DNA from: a virus
DNA: 39,608 bases
IMG/VR virus record: IMGVR_UViG_3300013100_000018
Location: 1-39,608 of that record
Strand: one strand, 5' to 3'
Part shown: one piece after another, positions 34,230 through 39,608 of the stretch
Numbering within the stretch: the stretch's first letter is position 1
How the letters are laid out: the number at the start of each line of letters is the position of its first letter
Made by a program: the position numbers and the translations under genes
The notes under the pieces: model-generated
Told to the model about the DNA's origin: nothing
Database searches by the model: none
Seen by the model: the letters and a program-made list of their open reading frames with translations, nothing else

Positions 34230-34508
34230 ATGCTTACCGTATATTCAAAACCAAATTGCGTGCAGTGCACCGCAACCAAACGTAAACTCAAACAGCTTGG
34301 CCGGAACTTCCGCGAAATTAATATCGAGGAAGATGAAATGGCCTACAACTTTGTTAAGGGAATGGGATACCAGCAGGTTCCTGTTGTGGTGGTCGGGTTC
34401 GCCCACCCCACAATGGGGGGTCAGCACTGGTCGGGATACGACCCCGACAAGCTCACGGAAGTCGCTCTGGTCGAGCAGGCTGACGACGACAACGAGGCAG
34501 CAGCCTAA
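34230..34508 (+). CDS. nrdH: NrdH-like glutaredoxin
   Basis: A 92-residue thioredoxin-fold protein with the NrdH active site C-V-Q-C (Cys10, Cys13) followed by TATKRKL, and a cis-Pro loop QVPVVVV (about 48-54). NrdH proteins pass electrons from thioredoxin reductase to class I ribonucleotide reductase; the phage copy would raise dNTP supply with ThyX. The C-terminal Asp/Glu/Ala tail is longer than in cellular NrdH. It has its own promoter and terminator, so it is a single-gene unit. Confidence 0.9.
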   Translation: MLTVYSKPNCVQCTATKRKLKQLGRNFREINIEEDEMAYNFVKGMGYQQVPVVVVGFAHPTMGGQHWSGYDPDKLTEVALVEQADDDNEAAA

Positions 34509-34520
34509 CACACAAAAGCC

Positions 34521-34557
34521 AACAGCCCCCACGCCAGCGAGCGTGGGGGCTGTTTTG
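34521..34557 (+). terminator. Intrinsic terminator after the redoxin gene
   Basis: AACAGCCCCCACGC pairs perfectly with GCGTGGGGGCTGTT over 14 bp around a CAGCGA loop, followed by TTG. Strong terminator with a short T tract. Confidence 0.92.
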
Positions 34558-34569
34558 TATTAAGTCAAC

Positions 34570-34578
34570 TGGTATGAT
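34570..34578 (+). promoter_or_regulatory. Extended -10 promoter of the HTH-phosphoesterase gene
   Basis: TGGTATGAT (TG-N-TATGAT) lies between the terminator and the AGGAGG of the next gene. No convincing -35 is visible, as usual for extended -10 promoters. The same TGG-TA start occurs at 32060 and 34213. Confidence 0.5.
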
Positions 34579-34599
34579 ATACCCTTAGGAGGCTTAATA

Positions 34600-35907
34600 T
34601 TGGCTAGAGCAAAATATCTACTGCGCAAGGCAGACCTCAACAGGGTCGAGGGACTGTCGAACCGGGAGGCGGCAGAGGTACTGGGCGTTGGTAAGACGAC
34701 GGTACAGGAAGCACGCAACCGCTACCGTGAGTACGACGCTATCGGCCCTGACTGGTGGAAGGTAGTCGAGGCGACCGAGGAGCCTGACACCGAGGAGCGC
34801 GTGACGCTCGGAGGCTACAGCTTCGAACAGAAGCTGGACGGTACGATCCTCGCTACCACCAAGCCCACAGATGAGCCGCAGACCTTGGAGGACGCCTACC
34901 AGCTTCTGGTGGACAAGAAGGTAGACACCAGCGGCTACGATGTGTCCTATGGGTTCGTAGAGAAAGAGCTTGCTAGCGGCAAGGTCACTCACCAGTACAC
35001 CATGCGCGCCGTGCCGACGAAGAACAAGGCGACCTCAGCGTTGCAGCTTAACGCGGACGACCTGCTCCGGGCGATTGACCGCTACGACTTCACCCCGCTT
35101 GTTACGCGGACGCCCAACCCTGAGAGTCTGGTCATCACGCCTTCTGACATGCAGATCGGTAAGACCAGCTTCAACGGCGGCACCCCGGAAACCATCGAAC
35201 GAGTTCTTAACAGTTTCACGAAGGCGGCACAGTTTGCGACCGAGTTCCGGCCCCGAGAGATTGTTATTGCGGAACTTGGCGATCCTTTGGAGAACTTTTT
35301 CAGCACGTCCAGCCAGCGCGAAACGAATGACCTTGATATCACAGGTCAGATTCGTGTGGCTCGTCGGCTGCTTCTTGATGGGATCAAGCAACTCGCACCG
35401 TACGCACCAGTCATTCGTTACGCTACTGTCCCAAGCAACCACGGTTCAGTACGTGTCAACTTTAAAATGCCAGCCGGGGACAACCACAATGACTGGGGAC
35501 TAGAGATTGCCGCACAGATTGAGGACGCGGTACGAGAGAATGACACGCTCCACCACGTAGTCTTCCACCGACCGGAACACCTGTACGAGTCCATGTCACT
35601 CGAAACGTCCGGCACGACGCTGGGAATGGTGCACGGGCATCAGGCTCGCAGCGCTGACAAGATCGGTGAGTGGTGGAAGGGTCAGGATCACGGTCGTCAG
35701 CCGGTAGCCAACGCCGACATTCTGCTCGTCGGGCACTGGCACTCCTTCCGCGTGCAGCACTCAGGCAACGGGCGCTGGATCATGGTGTCCCCTGCCAGTG
35801 ACGCTGGGAGCGACTGGTTCACCAACATCACAGGTGAGTGGTCCAAGTCGGGAATGCTCGGGTTCACTACTTCGAACGGGCAGTGGAACAACCTGTCGAT
35901 CTTCTGA
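34600..35907 (+). CDS. HTH-metallophosphoesterase fusion protein
   Basis: A 435-residue protein with a TTG start, chosen because AGGAGG (34587-34592) is 7 bases away. Residues about 17-42 form a helix-turn-helix (SNREAAEVLGVGKTTVQEA). A linker domain leads to a metallophosphoesterase core: SDMQIGK (about 181-187), GDPLENF (about 227-233), PSNHG (about 277-281), HGHQ (about 345-348) and GHWHSF (about 377-382). Phage proteins of this layout occur in actinophages and may cut or dephosphorylate DNA at bound sites. The usual Asp-x-His of motif I reads Asp-x-Gln. Confidence 0.8.
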   Translation: MARAKYLLRKADLNRVEGLSNREAAEVLGVGKTTVQEARNRYREYDAIGPDWWKVVEATEEPDTEERVTLGGYSFEQKLDGTILATTKPTDEPQTLEDAYQLLVDKKVDTSGYDVSYGFVEKELASGKVTHQYTMRAVPTKNKATSALQLNADDLLRAIDRYDFTPLVTRTPNPESLVITPSDMQIGKTSFNGGTPETIERVLNSFTKAAQFATEFRPREIVIAELGDPLENFFSTSSQRETNDLDITGQIRVARRLLLDGIKQLAPYAPVIRYATVPSNHGSVRVNFKMPAGDNHNDWGLEIAAQIEDAVRENDTLHHVVFHRPEHLYESMSLETSGTTLGMVHGHQARSADKIGEWWKGQDHGRQPVANADILLVGHWHSFRVQHSGNGRWIMVSPASDAGSDWFTNITGEWSKSGMLGFTTSNGQWNNLSIF

Positions 35908-35979
35908 TACACTAGAGAAGCAACATGAGAGCGGCTATCCGGCTACGACTTGGATAACACAGGCTGGTAACCCACTACT

Positions 35980-36024
35980 AAAAACCCCCGATTGCCTATG
36001 CTGCTAGGTGACCGGGGGTTTTTC
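35980..36024. terminator. Bidirectional terminator after the HTH-phosphoesterase gene
   Basis: AAAAACCCCCG pairs perfectly with CGGGGGTTTTT across a 22-base loop. Symmetric A and T runs allow it to end both the rightward gene and leftward late transcription. Confidence 0.9.
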
Positions 36025-36044
36025 ATGCCTGTCGCCAGACACAA

Positions 36045-36082
36045 GTAACCCCCGCCAGCCGATATATGCCAGCGGGGGTTAC
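36045..36082. terminator. Second strong hairpin between convergent units
   Basis: GTAACCCCCGC pairs perfectly with GCGGGGGTTAC across a 16-base loop. With the neighbouring terminator it forms a double stop 60-100 bases after the end of the leftward holin gene. T runs are absent, so it may act mainly as 3' end protection. Confidence 0.75.
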
Positions 36083-36140
36083 CCGTAGATTATTCACCAA
36101 CCTCTCTGAACTACTTACATGGAGTCAAAGAAGTTTATTG

Positions 36141-36386
36141 TTACAGCGTCGGGTCGGACTTCTCGGTGGAGTCATCCACGTACTGCTCGACCACAGCGGA
36201 AAGCTCGGGGTGCTTGGTTGCGGTTTCCTTAACAAACCACGCCACACCGAACGACAGGATAGTACCGAAGTACACCGCAATCTCCGGGGGAATGGTCAGA
36301 CCCAGCAGGCCAGCCACCCACACGATGATGCCGACGACAGCGCCAGTGGCACCACCGGCAGCGACCTTGGAAGAAACACCGTTCAT
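36141..36386 (-). CDS. Holin
   Basis: An 81-residue leftward protein with two membrane segments (about 15-32, GAVVGIIVWVAGLLGLTI; about 36-52, EIAVYFGTILSFGVAWF) and a charged C-terminal tail, the layout of small phage holins that open the membrane for the endolysin. AGGAG is 5 bases before the ATG. It is the last gene of the leftward late unit, after the endolysin and a coiled-coil membrane protein. The N terminus is Gly/Ala-rich. Confidence 0.8.
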   Translation of the reverse strand: MNGVSSKVAAGGATGAVVGIIVWVAGLLGLTIPPEIAVYFGTILSFGVAWFVKETATKHPELSAVVEQYVDDSTEKSDPTL

Positions 36387-36405
36387 AATACTCCTAAGTT
36401 TTTTG

Positions 36406-36762
36406 TTACTGTTTAATTGTAGCAGCCACAGCCAAGAAATTAGAGAGGAGGATGCCCAAGCCAATCAGTGTGGCGAGGCCGGTCAGGATACCGACGATAC
36501 CGCCGATGATCTGCGGCCACGTCAGCCGACGCTTCTTCTCCTCATTCAAAGCAGACAGCGCAGAATCCAGCAGGCTCACGGCACTCTCCACCACGCGAAG
36601 CCGAGTATCCACAGAGGCGAACGAAGCGAGAGTCGCTTCCTGTGCCTTGTCCATAGCTTCCTGCGCCTTGTCTTGCGCCTTGGTTTGGGCGTCTACTTTC
36701 CCCTCAATACGCCCGAGTGTCACGAATAGCTCCTGCATGTTAATGTCTTCTGCGCCGGGCAT
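36406..36762 (-). CDS. Coiled-coil membrane protein of the lysis cassette
   Basis: A 118-residue leftward protein: an N-terminal coiled coil (LGRIEGKVDAQTKAQDKAQE, about 16-35, continuing to about 75) and one C-terminal hydrophobic stretch (about 84-113, IIGGIVGILTGLATLIGLGI) that may be one or two segments. Lying between endolysin and holin, it may be a second holin, an antiholin or a spanin-like linker. ATG 36762 is two bases after the endolysin stops; ATG 36738 is an alternative start. Confidence 0.75.
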   Translation of the reverse strand: MPGAEDINMQELFVTLGRIEGKVDAQTKAQDKAQEAMDKAQEATLASFASVDTRLRVVESAVSLLDSALSALNEEKKRRLTWPQIIGGIVGILTGLATLIGLGILLSNFLAVAATIKQ

Positions 36763-36765
36763 TTA

Positions 36766-37791
36766 TTAGGGCCGTTCCAGACCGAGAGCAAAGCCAAGCC
36801 ACGAGTAGACGCCCAGCTTCTTGTCCAGCGGCCCCTTCTTGTAGTCACCGAACTTCTGCGCGTAAACCTGCACGTAGTAGCAGGTCATCGGGCCAGGGAT
36901 GCCGTCAATCTTGCCTGTGTACCCAACATTGCGAATGGTTTCCTGAATACCCTTGATGGATAGTTCGCCCCACTCGCCGTCGAGCAAGCCGTCGTAGCGT
37001 GAGGGGTTACGCTCGTGCAGTGCCCTCTGAATACGAAGCTGGATCGCACGCGAGGGAATCCAGAAGTCCCAGTCAGCCTCAGCCTGCTCAGGGTGCTTAA
37101 CAACCGGCTTCGGCTTCGGCTTGGGAGTAGTGGCAGGAGCAGAGGACGCGGCCTGACCGAACAGTTGCTGCACGGAGAGCGGGGAGTAGTTCGCGTCGAT
37201 AGTCTTGCGGTCTGCCACCGGGACGACGCTCGAATACTGGTGAATGTCCCAGCGGTCGATCTTGTCGTCAAGGAACGGCTCGTGGTCAGGCGTATGGCCG
37301 GTAGGCTGTCCACCGTACGCGGCCCACCAGATGCGGATGGGGCTGTTGGTGATCTTGTCCCACGGCCCATTAGCGCGGGTCTGCGCAGCAGGGGAGTACA
37401 GCCAGAGGCGGTCCCATGCGATCCCCGTGAGTTTCTGCACGGTAGACAGGAACTCCCAGCACTCGTCCTGATCCCAGTGGGTAGCGTTCGAGTCCAGAGG
37501 CTCATTGTCCAGTGCAAGCACGTCGTACTTCACGTTGAACTTGTACAAGTTCTTAACAAAGAACTCTGCCTGCTTGGTCGGATCGCCCTTGCCAACCACG
37601 TAGTAGTGGCCGATACCGGGCATCCCTACCGCGCGCAGTGCGTCGATGTGATCGTGGTAGCCGTCCGCCGAATACAGGGTGCCGGTGTTGAAACCGGCAG
37701 CCTTAACAATACAGAACTCGACGCCCTCCTTGCGGGCGCGCGCGAAGTCCATTCCGACTTGGTAGCCGGATACGTCAATGCCAAATGTCAT
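36766..37791 (-). CDS. GH25 endolysin (lysozyme)
   Basis: A 341-residue leftward protein. GIDVSGYQ (Asp6) opens a GH25 muramidase domain and VLALDNEP (Asp95, Glu97) carries the catalytic acid pair; this enzyme class cuts the MurNAc-GlcNAc bond. After a Pro/Lys-rich linker (about 214-228) the C-terminal 100 residues (FWIPSRAIQLRIQRAL, YDGLLDGEWG, KIDGIPGPMTCYYVQ) look like peptidoglycan-binding repeats of the type with a DG...WG...T pattern. No LysB-type esterase lies nearby, which fits a host without a mycolate layer, or a LysB elsewhere. Confidence 0.92.
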   Translation of the reverse strand: MTFGIDVSGYQVGMDFARARKEGVEFCIVKAAGFNTGTLYSADGYHDHIDALRAVGMPGIGHYYVVGKGDPTKQAEFFVKNLYKFNVKYDVLALDNEPLDSNATHWDQDECWEFLSTVQKLTGIAWDRLWLYSPAAQTRANGPWDKITNSPIRIWWAAYGGQPTGHTPDHEPFLDDKIDRWDIHQYSSVVPVADRKTIDANYSPLSVQQLFGQAASSAPATTPKPKPKPVVKHPEQAEADWDFWIPSRAIQLRIQRALHERNPSRYDGLLDGEWGELSIKGIQETIRNVGYTGKIDGIPGPMTCYYVQVYAQKFGDYKKGPLDKKLGVYSWLGFALGLERP

Positions 37792-37795
37792 TATA

Positions 37796-38539
37796 TTAGT
37801 TCCACCATTCGCTAAGCGGTATAAACACGTTATCGAACGAGAACCACGGGGAATTGACGTTCATAATTCCGTAAATCTTCACGGTTCCGTCCGAATTGAT
37901 CTGAACGTTAGCTGTGGACCAAGTAGCGCCGGGAATGTTAACCTGTATGCCAGCACTGGGCCGAGCTTCATCAGGAAGCTGTGCGATCAACTGGCCGTTC
38001 TTGAAGTTGCCTGAGTTGTTCCGGACGCCTCCGCGTAGTCGAACGCCACCCGGCACCATCTTGTAAGCGAGTGCATAGCCGAAGCCTCGCTCCTTCGTCC
38101 CCGACACATAGGGGATACCCACCCAGCTACTATCGACAAGCAGACGATAGCTTGCGCTATCATCATTCCAAATGCCGAAAGTCTCGCTGGCTACGTCGTA
38201 GAAGGTCTGCCCCGCCCAAGTAAACACGTTCGTAAAGCCTTTTATGGCTGTGATGAACGTGGCAAGGTCGGTAAGTTTGATGCCCGATGCGACGATCCAT
38301 ACGCCACCACTACGGAGGAACACGGCCCCACGGTCCATACCGCTGCTTGCGGTACTGACCACGGCGAGGGTGCCTTCCGGGTAGGCGGCACCCGTCCAGC
38401 CGTTCAGTTGGGTCAGCGTAGTTGCAACCTTAACGGGCTTGGCGTTGGCGATACTCTGCGCCATGACAGCCAGCGTGCCGTTAAGGTTATCAACAAGGTC
38501 GGTCAGATCGGGGTATGAAATTCCGTCTACTACGCCCAT
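37796..38539 (-). CDS. Minor tail or receptor-binding protein (247 aa)
   Basis: A 247-residue leftward protein with a helical N terminus (DLTDLVDNLNGTLAVMAQSI) and a long beta-rich, Gly/Ser-rich body whose C terminus (GIQVNIPGATWSTANVQINSDGTVKI in outline, about 197-222) resembles the tips of phage tail fibres. Its C terminus is similar in style to that of the next gene (APADGWLYMI versus DEARPSAGIQ), suggesting a shared fibre-tip fold. A GAGGGG site lies upstream. Probably adhesion to the host surface. Confidence 0.75.
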   Translation of the reverse strand: MGVVDGISYPDLTDLVDNLNGTLAVMAQSIANAKPVKVATTLTQLNGWTGAAYPEGTLAVVSTASSGMDRGAVFLRSGGVWIVASGIKLTDLATFITAIKGFTNVFTWAGQTFYDVASETFGIWNDDSASYRLLVDSSWVGIPYVSGTKERGFGYALAYKMVPGGVRLRGGVRNNSGNFKNGQLIAQLPDEARPSAGIQVNIPGATWSTANVQINSDGTVKIYGIMNVNSPWFSFDNVFIPLSEWWN

Positions 38540-38596
38540 ACTCGCCCGCCCCTCTGTTTGTTAAAGTTGGTCAACATCAAGTATATCATTCTTAAG

Positions 38597-39608
38597 TTAA
38601 CCAATAACCCAAGAGTGCCCAGCGAAGCCCACCCACGGCTGCCCGCTTGCGGCGTACACGCCTATGATTCCATCGTTCTGAAATACCACTTCAATTGCCT
38701 TGGTGTTAGACGGGCCAATCATGTACAACCAACCATCGGCAGGCCACATTTCTGACGGCATGGTGCCAATCACGCTCTTGCCTGTCGTAAAAGTTCCCGT
38801 AACTTCGCCGCGAGTGTAAACAACGTTGCCGATTTTACGCAAAGATACGGGCACCCCGCCGTTGGTGGAAAACCCGCTCGCATAGGTGATGTTAACCCAG
38901 CCGGTGTCGTCATGATTGGTTAGCGACCCCACGGATACGTTGCCGTCAAAAGCCGCCGTGTCAGTCTGCAATGTCGGTGAACCGCTATTAGCAGTCTGCC
39001 CAATTGACAAGTAGCTGCCGCCAGCCATGTCAAATGAAAGGTACCCTCGCGTAGGGTCACCAGCTTGCTTGCCAGAGAGCCGCGCAATCCGCAGGTTGTT
39101 GTCGTAAAAATCGACCCACGACCCAGCGATTTCCGTTCGCGTAGCCGCAGTGCTTGACTTGATTGCGGCACCGACAATGGTGCCGCCAGTGATCGTTGCA
39201 GTGCTGTCGATGTTGCCGGAGAACTGACCGGACGTAGCGTTAACAACACCAGTGAACGTACCGCTCGAAGCAGTGAGCGCACCAGTGGCGGCGTCCAGCT
39301 TGAACTTCTGCACCCCGTTAGCGTCGTAGCCGAAGAGACCAGCAGAGGTAAACTTAACACCTGTGTTGGCCGCTAGACTGCTCTGCACGGTGGTACCTGT
39401 GATGGTCACACCACTCACAGACGTAGCGGTGACAATGGCAGCCGTCAAGCTTCCAATGTCGGCGTCGTTAGCGGCGATCTTGCCTGCAGCAATGACCGCA
39501 GCGCGCACGTCAAGACCGTTCAGCCGAGCCACGTCAAGCGTACCAGCCGTGATCTTACCCGCGTTAAGGTTTGCGATCACAGCGTTGTCGATGGTGCGCG
39601 CAGCCCAC
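38597..39608 (-). CDS. Tail fibre / central tail protein, 5' end outside window
   Basis: The frame is open to the window edge (reading TIDNAVIANLNAGKITAG near the edge), so at least 336 residues are C-terminal to the true start. The stretch IANLNAGKITAGTLDVARL, followed by repeated Gly/Ser/Thr beta segments (SVSGVTITGTTV, ATGALTASSGTFTG, TATITGGTIVGAAI), is typical of the region before the tip of siphophage tail proteins; these beta repeats trimerise into a fibre. The tip (MWPADGWLYMIGPSNT) likely binds the host. It precedes the second fibre-like gene by 57 bases. Confidence 0.85.
   Translation of the reverse strand, partial: WAARTIDNAVIANLNAGKITAGTLDVARLNGLDVRAAVIAAGKIAANDADIGSLTAAIVTATSVSGVTITGTTVQSSLAANTGVKFTSAGLFGYDANGVQKFKLDAATGALTASSGTFTGVVNATSGQFSGNIDSTATITGGTIVGAAIKSSTAATRTEIAGSWVDFYDNNLRIARLSGKQAGDPTRGYLSFDMAGGSYLSIGQTANSGSPTLQTDTAAFDGNVSVGSLTNHDDTGWVNITYASGFSTNGGVPVSLRKIGNVVYTRGEVTGTFTTGKSVIGTMPSEMWPADGWLYMIGPSNTKAIEVVFQNDGIIGVYAASGQPWVGFAGHSWVIG

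Noticed and set aside
36766-37791. Amidase-type endolysin
   Set aside because: The DVSGYQ start and ALDNEP motif are those of GH25 muramidases; no amidase zinc motif is present.

Overview
The window looks like a large part of the genome of a tailed dsDNA phage infecting an actinobacterium. The pointers are a WhiB-like Fe-S protein, ThyX, an NrdH-type redoxin, a GH25 endolysin beside a small holin, AGGAG ribosome sites with frequent GTG/TTG starts, and densely packed genes coupled through ATGA or TAATG overlaps. I saw no integrase, terminase, capsid gene or recognisable immunity repressor, so lifestyle and host genus are not settled.

Layout. 1-584: two leftward genes, the first cut by the window edge. 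585-1375: about 790 bases without a convincing gene, rich in hairpins, with a DtxR/IdeR-like iron box at 782-800. 1376-16503: a rightward run of mostly small unknown genes, punctuated by 15 copies of a palindrome (CCTAAA-N3-TTTAGG; one copy has a 2-base centre) at gene boundaries. It includes a leftward zinc-finger gene (4748-5086) next to a 450-base control region, a metallophosphoesterase, a tandem set of related small proteins (9739-10990), and a block with a MoxR-like AAA+ ATPase, a VWA-like protein and a RuvC-like nuclease (12280-16093). 16519-24576: further small genes, a candidate ADP-ribosyltransferase, a SNF2-type helicase, WhiB, and a recombination set (Cas4/RecB-like nuclease, Sak4-like ATPase, SSB-like protein) closed by a strong terminator and a tRNA-like sequence. 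24815-31034: replication genes, namely a primase-helicase, a family A DNA polymerase split into two genes, and a T7 gp1.7-like (DUF3310) protein. 31017-35907: ThyX, tRNA-Asn(GTT), a leftward DGQHR-domain protein, an NrdH-like redoxin and an HTH-metallophosphoesterase, separated by several strong terminators. 36141-39608: leftward holin, coiled-coil membrane protein, endolysin and two tail-tip or fibre genes, the last cut by the window edge.

How it fits together. The primase-helicase, split polymerase, SSB-like protein, Sak4-like ATPase, Cas4-like nuclease and RuvC-like protein form a self-contained replication and recombination kit. ThyX, the redoxin and the DUF3310 protein would supply or adjust nucleotides. 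The palindromes in the first 16.5 kb combine a stop codon, a 6-bp-arm dyad and often the Shine-Dalgarno of the next gene, which suggests one signal controlling many early or accessory genes. Late genes face the other way and end at a pair of strong hairpins near 36 kb.

The observations most worth following are the polymerase split between the template-binding motif and motif A with two small coupled genes in between; the palindrome family; the tRNA-like RNA with no foldable anticodon arm; the primase whose conserved-looking N terminus runs upstream of any ATG/GTG/TTG; and the tandem small-protein family.
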